NCBI GenBank assembly: GCA_964498065.1
Contig: CAZCFZ010000072.1
Coordinates: 1 to 19,408, forward strand
DNA from: FEN-1297 sp964498065
Lineage (GTDB): Bacteria > Bacteroidota > Ignavibacteria > Ignavibacteriales > Ignavibacteriaceae
Reading direction: 5' to 3'
DNA: 19,408 nucleotides
Positions 7,374 to 16,537 of this stretch are shown one piece after another. The notes under the pieces are model-generated. The model had not been told where the DNA came from. It was given only the letters and a program-made list of their open reading frames with translations, and ran no database searches. The position numbers and the translations under genes are program-made. Every line of letters starts with the position of its first letter. Position 1 is the stretch's first letter.

Positions 7374-10300
7374 ATGCTTAAAATTATTATCACTTTCCTT
7401 CTTATTCCTTGCGGTATGCTGTTTGCCCAATTAAAATCATCGCTGGTATTTAGTGAAATTATGTTTAACCCGGAATCGGGTAATAATGAATTTATTGAAA
7501 TCTATAATACCAGCAGCAACGACAGTGTAGATCTAAATGGTTTTAAAATAAAATATTCATCTTCAAGTCCGGATGTTATTACCGGAGGAGCCGGTAGCAC
7601 AATTTTACAGCCGAATTCATATGCGGTAATATTTGAAGGTGATTATGATATCGGTAACGGAATATACAAAGATCTTGTTCCAAACAATGCTGTAATCCTG
7701 AAAATTTCAGATGATGCTTTTGGCTCAACAGGTATGGCTAATACTTCCGACAGAGATGTCCTTTTATTAAATCCTTCGGGGGATACTTTAGCAGCGTATC
7801 TTTATTCTGCAAATAATGGGAAAGGCATCTCAGATGAGAAAATATTAATAAATAACGATAACTCATCTTCAAATTGGGGAAACAGTAAAATCTTAAATGG
7901 ATCACCAGGATTTAGAAATTCAATAACTCCGTTTAATTTTGATCTGACTTTAACATCCATAAGCAGTCTCCCGCTTATACCTAAAACAGGCAATGGCGTT
8001 GATATATATATAATCGTAAAAAACACCGGATTGAAGACTGCCGGCAGCTTTACAGTAGAATTATATAACGATGTAAATAATGATTCATTGGCCGCCGAAA
8101 GCGAACTGATCGATAAAAAAACTTTTTCAAATCTGCAGCCGGATGATTCCTTAACTCTAAATTCTGAAATGCCAGAGCTGAACCAGGGCAGTTATCATGT
8201 TATAGCTAAAATATTATTTACAGCAGATGAAAATCCGTTGAATAATGTTATGAATTATTTATTCAGAGTATATCCTCCTCCGGCAAATTATAATGATGTT
8301 GTAATAAATGAAATTATGTATGCACCTAGTTCAGGACAGCCGGAATGGATAGAATTATTTAATAAGACTTACAAAGAGATTAATTTAAATAAATGGGAAA
8401 TATCGGATAATAATACAACTACGAATATTACTACCAATAATTTTTTTATCCCGCCTCAATCCTACATTTTAATAACTAAAGATTCTACAATAAAAGAATA
8501 CTTCGCTATAAAGTCTCCTATAATAGTAACTAATTTCCCATCTTTAAATAATACCGGCGATGCAGTTGTAATTAAAGATTCTTTAAATACTCTTGTAGAC
8601 AGTCTATTTTACCAGCCGGATTGGGGAGGCAATAACGGAAATTCTCTTGAGAGAATAAATTTCGACAACCCTTCGTTTGATTCATCAAATTGGAAAGCTT
8701 CCGTGAGCAAATCAAAAGCAACACCCGGATATATAAATTCCGTAACCAAAAAACAGTACGATATTGAGGTTTCAGATCTGATTTTTGAACCTAAGAAACC
8801 TAACTTCGGAGATGATGTTAAAATCAGAGCGAAGATAAAAAACAACGGAAATCTTAATGCTTCTTATTCATTGAGATTATTTGAAGACACCAATAATGAT
8901 TCCATACCGGATCTTTTAATTAAATCGATACAGAATTTATTTTTGGCACAAAACGATTCTTCCGTAATTGATTTTGATTATTCGATAATGAATTTATCAA
9001 ATGAAAAGTATTTTTATCTTGAAGCATTTTTCAATAATGATGAAGATACGAGCAACAATTATATTTACAAATCAATAGCTCCCGGTTATCCGGCAGAAAC
9101 AATTCTTATTAATGAAATAATGTATGCACCTTCAGGCGGGGAGCCCGAGTGGATTGAAATTTATAATACTTCGCAAGATTCCGTCAACTTAAAAAATTGG
9201 TCTGTAACAGATGTAGTTACAACACCTGTTACATCGGTAATCAAAGAAGATATTTTCATTCCTTCAAAGAGTTATTTAGTGATAGCTAAAGAGAATAATG
9301 TTGAAAATTATCATAGAATAATTCCCGCAAAGATAGCTGTCTTAAATCTGCCAGTTCTTAATAATGACTACGACGGAGTCGTACTAAAAGATAACAGGGG
9401 CATTGTTATGGATTCTGTAATTTATAATAATAATCTCGGTGGAAAAAATGGATTTTCTTTGGAGAGGAAATCAATTGGAACAAGTTCGAACCTACCCGGC
9501 AATTGGGGTTCTTCAAGGGACATTGAATTAAGCACTCCCGGAAGAATAAACAGCATTACAACAAAACAACACGACCTGACAATATCGGAAATTACTTTTA
9601 ATCCCCGCTTTCCAACCGACGGAGAAAATGTATACATGAATGCTAAAATTAAAAATTTAGGAACTTCAATAGCCGAAAATTTCAGCATTATTTTTTTATA
9701 TGATTCCGATTCCAACAGTACTGCAGAAAAAATATTGAGTACGGAATCGGATTTAAGCTTAAACCCGGATGATTCATTAGTCGTTTGTTCTTCTTTTTAT
9801 TTACCTAATTTAAATTCTAAAATTCTAACTGCTGCACAGATAATGTATAATGCTGACCAAGATCCTTACAATAATTATTTGGAAAATTATGTTGAGCCTG
9901 GTTATTCTTCAAAATCACTTCTTATTAATGAAGTAATGTACGCACCTGAAAACGGTATGCCCGAATGGATTGAATTGATAAATCCGGCCAAAGATACAGT
10001 GAACTTAAAGAATTGGTCCGCAGGAGATATTTTACCTCATCCTACAAAAAACTTTATTACTAATGAAGATTTTTTAATTCCGCCCGGTGAATTTTTAATT
10101 CTTACGCCAGACTCGTTATTGTCTGAAGCTTATCCATCCGTCAAATCTCAAATGAAAATCGTAAATTTCGGAACTTTAGGAAACACACAAGACGGGATTA
10201 TAATTTATGATTTTAGAAACGGAATAATAGACAGCTTGTTTTATAATTCAAGCTGGGGAGGGAAAAACGGTTATTCCCTGGAAAGAATTTCAGCTAAAAA

Positions 10301-11228
10301 TTTAACAAACGACAGTACAAATTGGGTAACATCTTTGAGTTTGTCCAAGGGTACGCCAGGAGAAGAAAATTCTATAATAAATATTCCTTCCTACAAAAGA
10401 AATGATTTAATAATAAATGAAATTATGTTCGATCCGGGATATGATAACAATGAATTCATTGAATTCTTAAATATCAGCAATTCGCCTGTTAACATTGGTG
10501 GCTGGAAAATTGAGGATCTAACGAGCCATTCATTAAAACTATCTGAGACAAGCTTCATAATTCCTTCCGGTGCATATTTTTTGTTAACAGCAGATTCCTC
10601 AGTCATTTCAAAATATAACCTTTTCAATCTGCAGTATAAAACTATTTTAAACTCTCAAAATCTGGGTTTAAATAATTCCGAAGACCTCATTTTATTAAAA
10701 GATATTACCGGAACCGTAATCGATTCGCTTTATTATTCTTCAAAATGGCACAATAAAAATTTTATATCCGCTCAAAACATTTCACTGGAAAGGATTAATC
10801 CTAAACTGAATACTAACGATCCTTCAAACTGGAGCAGCTCGGCAGATAAATCAGGCGCAACGCCGGGGAAACAAAATAGTATTTATGCGGCTCTAACAAA
10901 CAGTGAATCTAAAATGTCTATATCTCCCAATCCGTTTTCACCGGATAATGACGGATTTCAAGACAACACTATAATTAGCTACAACTTAACTCAATCTACC
11001 TCGCAGGTAAGAATAAAAATCTATGACAGTCAGGGCAGACTGGTACGAACGCTGACTAATAATCAGCCGAGCGGCGGAAAAGGCTCAGTTATTTTCGATG
11101 GATTGGATGATCACGGGAATTCTCTCAGGATTGGAATTTACATTGTATATCTTGAAGCATTAAACCAAAGCTCCGGTGTTTTGGAAAGTTTAAAAAAAGT
11201 CGTGGTTGTTGCCCGAAAGTTGAATTGA
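7374..11228 (+). CDS. Large secreted protein with five lamin-tail domains, three CARDB-like domains and a FlgD-like C-terminal domain
   Basis: A signal peptide (about residues 1–20, ending MLFAQ) marks export. Numbered from the TTG at 7371, lamin-tail domains lie near 24–182, 307–456, 577–727, 847–1000 and 1010–1168. CARDB-like beta-sandwiches lie near 188–300, 460–570 and 733–842, with dockerin-like acidic turns (DVNNDS, DTNNDSIPD). The C-terminal domain, about 1183–1285, starts SPNPFSPDNDG and continues with KIYDSQGRLVRTL; it resembles FlgD-Ig/type IX secretion tail domains of Bacteroidota. Lamin-tail domains 2–4 share NE(I/V)MYAP…PEWIE, whereas 1 and 5 have NEFIE. The LTD–CARDB unit repeats about every 270 residues. 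ATG 7374 is preferred over TTG 7371, with AAAGGGG about 10 bases upstream. A surface, adhesion or matrix role is inferred; no catalytic site is seen. Confidence 0.9.
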   Translation: MLKIIITFLLIPCGMLFAQLKSSLVFSEIMFNPESGNNEFIEIYNTSSNDSVDLNGFKIKYSSSSPDVITGGAGSTILQPNSYAVIFEGDYDIGNGIYKDLVPNNAVILKISDDAFGSTGMANTSDRDVLLLNPSGDTLAAYLYSANNGKGISDEKILINNDNSSSNWGNSKILNGSPGFRNSITPFNFDLTLTSISSLPLIPKTGNGVDIYIIVKNTGLKTAGSFTVELYNDVNNDSLAAESELIDKKTFSNLQPDDSLTLNSEMPELNQGSYHVIAKILFTADENPLNNVMNYLFRVYPPPANYNDVVINEIMYAPSSGQPEWIELFNKTYKEINLNKWEISDNNTTTNITTNNFFIPPQSYILITKDSTIKEYFAIKSPIIVTNFPSLNNTGDAVVIKDSLNTLVDSLFYQPDWGGNNGNSLERINFDNPSFDSSNWKASVSKSKATPGYINSVTKKQYDIEVSDLIFEPKKPNFGDDVKIRAKIKNNGNLNASYSLRLFEDTNNDSIPDLLIKSIQNLFLAQNDSSVIDFDYSIMNLSNEKYFYLEAFFNNDEDTSNNYIYKSIAPGYPAETILINEIMYAPSGGEPEWIEIYNTSQDSVNLKNWSVTDVVTTPVTSVIKEDIFIPSKSYLVIAKENNVENYHRIIPAKIAVLNLPVLNNDYDGVVLKDNRGIVMDSVIYNNNLGGKNGFSLERKSIGTSSNLPGNWGSSRDIELSTPGRINSITTKQHDLTISEITFNPRFPTDGENVYMNAKIKNLGTSIAENFSIIFLYDSDSNSTAEKILSTESDLSLNPDDSLVVCSSFYLPNLNSKILTAAQIMYNADQDPYNNYLENYVEPGYSSKSLLINEVMYAPENGMPEWIELINPAKDTVNLKNWSAGDILPHPTKNFITNEDFLIPPGEFLILTPDSLLSEAYPSVKSQMKIVNFGTLGNTQDGIIIYDFRNGIIDSLFYNSSWGGKNGYSLERISAKNLTNDSTNWVTSLSLSKGTPGEENSIINIPSYKRNDLIINEIMFDPGYDNNEFIEFLNISNSPVNIGGWKIEDLTSHSLKLSETSFIIPSGAYFLLTADSSVISKYNLFNLQYKTILNSQNLGLNNSEDLILLKDITGTVIDSLYYSSKWHNKNFISAQNISLERINPKLNTNDPSNWSSSADKSGATPGKQNSIYAALTNSESKMSISPNPFSPDNDGFQDNTIISYNLTQSTSQVRIKIYDSQGRLVRTLTNNQPSGGKGSVIFDGLDDHGNSLRIGIYIVYLEALNQSSGVLESLKKVVVVARKLN

Positions 11229-11428
11229 AATCCTTCTGTTTTTATTCTACAACATTTTTGTTCCAACACCAAATTACTTTATTGACTATAAATTTTAATA
11301 ATTATAAGTTCAAATAACTTATTTAAAAAATTCAACCTAAGGATGAAACCGGTTCCATAGTTATTTGATAACATTGCGGATAGCCGTCATAACCGAACAT
11401 AAAAAAAATATATATAAGGAAATTTAAA

Positions 11429-11875
11429 ATGTTGAAAGATGCTCTAATTGAAATCTTCGAGAGGGATTTAAATAAATTGAAAATTGAAATAAGCTCCTAC
11501 TCCGATGAATCAAAACTGTGGATAATCGAAAAAAATATTAAAAATTCTGCCGGAAACTTATGTCTTCACCTTATGGGAAATTTGAATCAATTTATATGCG
11601 GAGTTATAGGTAAAAGCGGATATGTTCGCAACCGGGATGCAGAATTTAGCGATAAAAATATTCCTAAGAAATTATTACTTAAAAGTATTGATGATTCTAT
11701 TGAAGATATAAAAACAATTCTAAACTCTATGGGAGATGAAGAATTTCAATCTATTTATCCCATAGAAGTATTTAGCAAAAAAATGACAACCGAATTTTTT
11801 CTGATTCATTTAGCAACACATTTAAATTACCACCTGGGACAAATTAACTATCATAGAAGAATAATAGGAAGCTGA
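11429..11875 (+). CDS. DinB-like four-helix metal-binding protein (DUF1572-type)
   Basis: A 148-residue soluble, mostly helical protein with the DinB/YfiT-superfamily histidine pattern: H47 (LCLHLMGN) in the second helix, and H131 and H135 in the C-terminal THLNYHLGQINYH segment. These three histidines normally bind a divalent metal. Members include thiol-dependent transferases (bacillithiol, mycothiol) and many proteins of unknown function, so no reaction is assigned. AAGGAA lies about 8 bases before the ATG. A weak promoter-like pair, TTGACT (11282–11287) and TATAAG (11303–11308), is present, but its 15-base spacing is short. The cupin gene follows after 27 bases, so the two are probably one transcript. 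Confidence 0.8.
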   Translation: MLKDALIEIFERDLNKLKIEISSYSDESKLWIIEKNIKNSAGNLCLHLMGNLNQFICGVIGKSGYVRNRDAEFSDKNIPKKLLLKSIDDSIEDIKTILNSMGDEEFQSIYPIEVFSKKMTTEFFLIHLATHLNYHLGQINYHRRIIGS

Positions 11876-11902
11876 TAAAAATATTAATTCGAAAAATGAA
11901 TT

Positions 11903-12262
11903 ATGGAAAAAATTAATATAGCCGAAAAGTTCGAGCTTTTTCAAGACTATTGGAACCCGAGAATAATCGGCGAATTGAACAACCAGTATGTTAAAGTGGT
12001 TAAGTTAAAAGGCGAGTTCGTCTGGCATAAGCATGATGATGAAGATGAAATGTTTTTAGTCGTTCGAGGGAAATTAAAAATAGAATTTAGAAAAGGTTCA
12101 GCAATTCTAAATGACGGTGAGTTTATAATAGTTCCGAAAGGAGTTGAACATAGACCGGTAGCAGAAGAAGAAGTGCATGTCCTTTTATTTGAACCTTCCA
12201 CAACTCTAAACACCGGAAATTTAAAAAATGAAAAAACCGTATCTGATCTAAAAAGGATTTAA
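11903..12262 (+). CDS. Small single-domain cupin
   Basis: A compact 119-residue beta-barrel protein with both cupin motifs intact. Motif 1 has G37, H42, H44, E49 and G56 (HKHDDEDEMFLVVRG). Motif 2 has G72, P78, G80 and H83 (GEFIIVPKGVEHRP). H42, H44, E49 and H83 are the expected metal ligands. Cupins this short may be dioxygenases, isomerases or sugar-binding proteins, and the sequence does not separate these. It lies 27 bases downstream of the DinB-like gene, another small metalloprotein, and is probably co-transcribed with it. No signal peptide is present, so it acts in the cytoplasm. Confidence 0.88.
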   Translation: MEKINIAEKFELFQDYWNPRIIGELNNQYVKVVKLKGEFVWHKHDDEDEMFLVVRGKLKIEFRKGSAILNDGEFIIVPKGVEHRPVAEEEVHVLLFEPSTTLNTGNLKNEKTVSDLKRI

Positions 12263-12515
12263 TAAAATAAAATTTTTTTAATTATTCCATTGTAGGTTAA
12301 ATTCGTCTTCCAAATCACATCCCCTTTTAATTTATTACCAATCTTGAAACCTCGGTATGGTTTATATCGTCTAACAAATGAACTTAATAAATATATTACA
12401 GGCGGGTTCATTAATCAAAATATTTAAAAATGATTCCGGGCAATTATAATAAGGTAATGTTTTGAATGTTTAAAAATAGGAAATGATGTAACAGGTTAAT
12501 ACCGGAGTCATTTTG
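12263..12515. other. Intergenic stretch before the 12516–12550 terminator
   Basis: No ORF of useful length is present on the plus strand. A 7-bp inverted repeat AATGAAC/GTTCATT (12377–12383 and 12406–12412) and a TATAAT at 12445–12450 are visible. Together with the terminator that follows, this leaves room for a small RNA starting near 12457. Confidence 0.4.
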
Positions 12516-12550
12516 AAAGCCATAAGAAAATTCTTATGGCTTTTTTATTT
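12516..12550 (+). terminator. Strong intrinsic terminator
   Basis: AAAGCCATAAGAA (12516–12528) pairs perfectly with TTCTTATGGCTTT (12531–12543), leaving a 2-base gap that in practice makes a slightly larger loop. The stem runs into TTTTTTATTT on the plus strand. On the minus strand the following bases are TTTCAAAAT, so it is a weaker terminator for the convergent LOG-family gene, whose stop is 18 bases beyond. It would end either a long cupin transcript or a small RNA. Confidence 0.8.
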
Positions 12551-12568
12551 ACAAAAGGTTCAAATATA

Positions 12569-13159
12569 TTATTTGCGAAGAGTTGCAAAATTTCGAGCTT
12601 CACTGCTCCATTCAGGCGAATTTTTAATTGCATTAACAACTTCGGAAGAATCATTTACAACAGTCCACATGTTTCTGCTCCGTTCATCCATAAATTTTTC
12701 GGAAATTGCTCTATCAAGCAAATCGATACATGTGTCAAAGAAACCATTTATATTAACAAAAATAATAGGACTTAAATAAACCCCGAGTCTTTTTTGAGTA
12801 ATAGTCTCAAAAAGTTCTTCAAAAGTTCCCGAACCGCCCGGTAATGCAATTGCAGCATCGGTGCCGTTTCTCATTAATTCCTTTCGTTCGTTCATACCGT
12901 CAACTATTTGGAGATCGGTTAAGCCGTTATGTCCCCACTCAAGGTCGTACATAAATTGAGGTATAATTCCAACAACCGTACCTTTCTTAGATAATGCACC
13001 TTCGGCTAATTTACCCATTAGCCCCGCAGAACCGCCTCCGTATACAACAGTAATGGATTCTTGTGCAAGAATTTCACCAAGCTTGTAAGCTGCATTAAGA
13101 TAAACAGTATCCGAATAATCGCTTGATGCACAATAAACACATACTTTATTTATCTTCAT
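12569..13159 (-). CDS. LOG-family nucleoside monophosphate phosphoribohydrolase (TIGR00730-type)
   Basis: A Rossmann-fold protein of the LOG / 'lysine decarboxylase-like' family. Characterised members cleave the N-glycosidic bond of (cytokinin) nucleoside 5'-monophosphates, releasing base and ribose 5-phosphate. Motifs are GGGSAGLMG (41–49), MNERK (89–93) and the diagnostic PGGSGTFEE (107–115). Length of 196 is typical. The older annotation 'lysine decarboxylase' is misleading, because this motif is not PLP-dependent. The start is supported by GGAA 7–8 bases upstream. It is transcribed against its neighbours as a single gene and converges on the 12516–12550 terminator. In a non-plant-associated bacterium a nucleotide salvage or clean-up role is more likely than hormone synthesis; that is inference. 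Confidence 0.9.
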   Translation of the reverse strand: MKINKVCVYCASSDYSDTVYLNAAYKLGEILAQESITVVYGGGSAGLMGKLAEGALSKKGTVVGIIPQFMYDLEWGHNGLTDLQIVDGMNERKELMRNGTDAAIALPGGSGTFEELFETITQKRLGVYLSPIIFVNINGFFDTCIDLLDRAISEKFMDERSRNMWTVVNDSSEVVNAIKNSPEWSSEARNFATLRK

Positions 13160-13332
13160 AAAAATTCCAAATTATGTTCCACAAATATAATCCTTTCACT
13201 TTACAAAATAAGAGAATCATTTTTAATATTTTATTAATTTTGAAAGATTGAACCCGGCAATTATGGTTTAAAACAATAATAAAAATGGTTCTTTTAATTA
13301 ATTTAGGGTAATACAGAGATAAATTTTATTTT

Positions 13333-13650
13333 ATGAAACTTTTTGAAGCAGCAGTTATAGTGTTACTTTTAAATCTACCGTTTGGATACTGGAGAGATAA
13401 TGTAAAAAAATTTTCCCTTCAATGGATCCTGGCAATTCATGTACCGGTGCCTTTCGTTATTGCTTTAAGATTCATCCTGGGCCTGGGATTTGCTTTTATA
13501 ACTTACCCCATATTAGTCGGGGCTTTTTTCTCAGGACAATTTATCGGAGCAAGAATTCGTAAATGGCTGTTAAAAAATCCGGAATTTCCCGCATCATCTT
13601 GTTTAGCTTGTGATTTAATAAAAATTGTGAATATTAAAAAAAACAGATAA
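13333..13650 (+). CDS. Small conserved-looking membrane protein, function unknown
   Basis: A 105-residue protein with three hydrophobic segments (about 3–18, 30–47, 49–72). Short polar turns (YWRDNVKKFS, 19–28) and glycine-rich helix faces (GLGF, VGAFFSGQFIGARI) suggest a packed helical bundle in the inner membrane. After the last segment, a basic patch (RIRKWLLK) is followed by a C90-LA-C93 pair near the C-terminus (SSCLACDLIK) that could bind metal or form a disulfide. I do not recognise a named family. It stands alone, with 173 bases before it and 282 after it. Confidence 0.7.
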   Translation: MKLFEAAVIVLLLNLPFGYWRDNVKKFSLQWILAIHVPVPFVIALRFILGLGFAFITYPILVGAFFSGQFIGARIRKWLLKNPEFPASSCLACDLIKIVNIKKNR

Positions 13651-13932
13651 AACTTTTATCATTTTAAATAAACTGTATTTAATTTCATTTTGTTTTTATT
13701 TTATTCATTAAAACTGTAAAAAGTACTTTAAATATAAGTTGCGTTCGTTCGGGAAATTGATTATTTCTGAATATTAAAACTATTTTATTTTCTTAAGCCG
13801 CAAAAAACTGTTTCCAAATAATATTTTAATAATCTGATTTTTCAACACTGATACGGGTAAAACCGGAAAAAGATTTTTAGTAACAAAATTTAAAATTTTA
13901 AGTCTAAACAGATATAAAACAAAAAAGATTTA

Positions 13933-14166
13933 ATGAAAAAGGAAATCGAAAAAGAAGTTGTTAATGCTTTTTGCCCGTATTGCTTGAAAGATATTTCTAC
14001 GGTATGGGTTTGCAAAATTGAATCTATTATAGGATTAAGATATATCTATTTTTGCGGTGAGTGCCAGAAAAGTTTAGGCACATTTCAGAATAAAATTAAA
14101 AATATCGGAAGAGTGTTTTCTCATCCGTCACAAATAAATTCTGAATTAAAGAATCCCCTTTCTTAA
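13933..14166 (+). CDS. Small zinc-ribbon-like protein, function unknown
   Basis: A 77-residue cytoplasmic protein with two CxxC pairs, C14/C17 (FCPYC) and C41/C44 (CGEC), spaced 23 residues apart, plus a lone C27. This is the standard layout of a treble-clef or zinc-ribbon knuckle. The segment between them is hydrophobic and beta-like (VWVCKIESIIGLRYIYF). The C-terminal third is basic and serine/asparagine-rich. No catalytic domain is present; a nucleic-acid or protein-binding adaptor is possible but unproven. A weak hairpin with a T-rich tail (14244–14270) could end its transcript. Confidence 0.6.
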   Translation: MKKEIEKEVVNAFCPYCLKDISTVWVCKIESIIGLRYIYFCGECQKSLGTFQNKIKNIGRVFSHPSQINSELKNPLS

Positions 14167-14243
14167 AATACCTCATAAACTAAATCAATCTTAGTTATTC
14201 GGCACAAAAATTATTAGCTAACACCAGGCCGGTTAATTCATAC

Positions 14244-14262
14244 TGCTAATGAAATTATAGCA
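14244..14262 (+). terminator. Possible weak terminator
   Basis: TGCTA (14244–14248) pairs with TAGCA (14258–14262) around 9 bases, followed by TTACATTTTTATTTG. The stem is only 5 bp, so this is a tentative call for the end of the zinc-ribbon gene. Confidence 0.25.
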
Positions 14263-14320
14263 TTACATTTTTATTTGTTTTTTGTAAATTATTATACATG
14301 AAGAATTAACAAATATTTAA

Positions 14321-16441
14321 ATGAAAGTTCTATTTAAATACAGCGCTATTTTTCTTCTTTTCCTGCAATCTGCTTTATATGCCCAATCGGTAAATTCTAA
14401 CGATCCCGATTATTATATTCAAGGCATGAGGGCCTTACTAAACAAAGATACTCTTTCAGCGGAAAAATTATTTAAGAAATCTATAAACGAAGACTCCAAC
14501 CCGGAATCTTTATATGAACTGTCAAAAATTTATTTTAACCGGAATACCATTTATAGAAGGGCTATAGCACGCGAATTACTGCAAAAAGCTATTTTTAAAA
14601 AGCCGAAGAATATTAAATATAAATATCTTATGGCGAAACTTTTAAATAAAATTAGCGACGGAATGGCTTATAAAATATATAAAGAAATAGTGGAAATCGA
14701 CAGCACACAGGCCAACGCTTTATACCATATGGGTAAAATAAAAGGAAATAATTTTAATGAATACCATGATTCTTATCTCAGGGCCAGTGAGTTCGTATCC
14801 TTAAGTTACGAAAAATACGCACAGGAAGATTTTAATACAGCAAAAAAGTTCTTGCTCAATGCTATAAAGTATGATTCATTATTATCGGACGCATATTTGC
14901 AGTTAAGCTTTTTACATGAAGACAACGGGGAACCTGCAAAAGGAATTCCGATTTTAAAAAAACTTGAAGCATTATATCCAAATAATAAAGATGCTCATTT
15001 ATATCTCGGATTATTATATTATGAGAATAACAAAATCGACAGTGCATTCAAAGAATATCAAAAAGCGATAAGTTTAATGACGGATTCCGAAAGGGTGGAT
15101 TTTACATTTAAATCCGTAAAGAAATTACTTAGCCCGGTTTTAAGTGAAGTCTTTAAAAAATACTCGGTTGATGAATTACATGAAATCATTAACAAATTCT
15201 GGGAAATAAATGATCCGCTGTATCTAACAAACTATAATGAACGGCTTCTTGAACATTATTCTCGAGTTGCATACGCTAACCTTCGATATACGGTTAAATT
15301 TAAAAATCTCCCGGGCTGGGAAACCGATAGAGGTGAAGCAATAATCAGATACGGAGTGCCGTTAAAAAAATTTCGCTATAGGCCGTCAATTAATGCCGGC
15401 GGACGCACAGTGATTTTTATGAAAACCGATGTGTGGTATTATAAATATTTTAAACTGGGATTTTACGATCAATTCATGAACGGCGATTATGTTTACAGCG
15501 AGCAGATGCCGGGAAGCAGGTTTATTTCGCAATTCGGCGGTGATACTCCTATGCTTGTCGACTATCTAAGAAAAGACTACTTTGAAGAATACACGCCGAA
15601 ATTCAACGGGCCGAAAATAACTGTTCCATTTGATATAGTTCAATTAAAAGATGAGAATTATAATTATACCGATGTTTATATAAACTATGGATTAACTCCA
15701 ATAGATTCTTTAAAACGGGGAAATGCTTATGACTATAATCATGAATTAGGGCTGTTCTTTTTTGACTCTCTTTACAATCCGATTATTCAAGAGAAAAAAG
15801 AAATTGTGCTGTTGCCGGATTCTCACATTGTTCATGTAGAAAAAGATTCCGCTCTTTTAGTCAATTCAATAAAAATGACTGCTTATCCGGATTCGGGAAC
15901 GCTTGCATTTGAAATCATTAGAAAATTCGATAAAGGAGTTTCTTCAAACCATTTTAAATTTAAAGCAAAAAAATTTGAGCCTTACAAACTAGGCATGAGT
16001 GATTTAATTTTAGCATCAAAAGTCGGATCGAATGATCCGTCTTTTGCTGCCATAACCAGAGGTAATATAGGACTACTTCCCAATCCTACAAATACTTTTA
16101 CAAACAAGGATCCTTTTTACATTTACTACGAATTATATAATCTGAAAGTAAACGAAAACGGACTTAACAGCTACGAACAAAAACTAATCCTTGAAAAAGA
16201 AGACGATAGTTCTTCACTTAATAAAACAGTAAACTCTATTCTCAACATTATAGGTTTGGGTAAAAAGAAAGAGGAAGTAATAGTTACAACCAAATACCAA
16301 ACACAAGGGCCGGATTCACAAATGTATTTTCGATTGGACATGAGCAATTACCGGCCTGGAAATTATATCCTAACAATTAATGTTAAAGATAATCTTACCG
16401 GCAATGAAGTTAGTTCTCAAACAATTTTACATTATAAATAA
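14321..16441 (+). CDS. Secreted TPR and GWxTD-domain protein
   Basis: A 706-residue exported protein. The signal peptide is about 1–21 (FLLFLQSALYAQ). Residues 30–260 form a run of TPR-like helical hairpins; the clearest is near 189–250 (AYLQLSFLHEDNG, HLYLGLLYYENNKIDSAFKEYQKAI). The GWxTD domain follows at about 285–400, with the diagnostic GWETDRGEAIIRYGVP starting at G332. The C-terminal 300 residues look like beta-sandwich and end in NYILTINVKDNLTG…. GWxTD proteins are widespread in Bacteroidota, Chlorobiota and Acidobacteria as periplasmic or outer-membrane-linked proteins of undefined function. No lipobox cysteine follows the signal peptide. The MlaF-like ATPase starts 96 bases downstream in the same direction, so they may share a transcript. 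Confidence 0.88.
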   Translation: MKVLFKYSAIFLLFLQSALYAQSVNSNDPDYYIQGMRALLNKDTLSAEKLFKKSINEDSNPESLYELSKIYFNRNTIYRRAIARELLQKAIFKKPKNIKYKYLMAKLLNKISDGMAYKIYKEIVEIDSTQANALYHMGKIKGNNFNEYHDSYLRASEFVSLSYEKYAQEDFNTAKKFLLNAIKYDSLLSDAYLQLSFLHEDNGEPAKGIPILKKLEALYPNNKDAHLYLGLLYYENNKIDSAFKEYQKAISLMTDSERVDFTFKSVKKLLSPVLSEVFKKYSVDELHEIINKFWEINDPLYLTNYNERLLEHYSRVAYANLRYTVKFKNLPGWETDRGEAIIRYGVPLKKFRYRPSINAGGRTVIFMKTDVWYYKYFKLGFYDQFMNGDYVYSEQMPGSRFISQFGGDTPMLVDYLRKDYFEEYTPKFNGPKITVPFDIVQLKDENYNYTDVYINYGLTPIDSLKRGNAYDYNHELGLFFFDSLYNPIIQEKKEIVLLPDSHIVHVEKDSALLVNSIKMTAYPDSGTLAFEIIRKFDKGVSSNHFKFKAKKFEPYKLGMSDLILASKVGSNDPSFAAITRGNIGLLPNPTNTFTNKDPFYIYYELYNLKVNENGLNSYEQKLILEKEDDSSSLNKTVNSILNIIGLGKKKEEVIVTTKYQTQGPDSQMYFRLDMSNYRPGNYILTINVKDNLTGNEVSSQTILHYK

Positions 16442-16537
16442 CAGCCCAATGAAATGTTTTATATAAGTATGGACAAAAATTTGAAAATATTTTAATTATC
16501 TTTATGTACCGAATATTAAATATTTTACATTTACTAA

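Noticed and set aside
8280..10460. Repeated DNA in the lamin-tail gene as a tandem-repeat or CRISPR-like array
   Set aside because: The similarity is at protein level over about 270-residue units, with diverged codons and no short identical direct repeats.
12513..12779. Plus-strand open frames starting in the terminator region
   Set aside because: They run antisense to the LOG-family gene and begin within the terminator stem.
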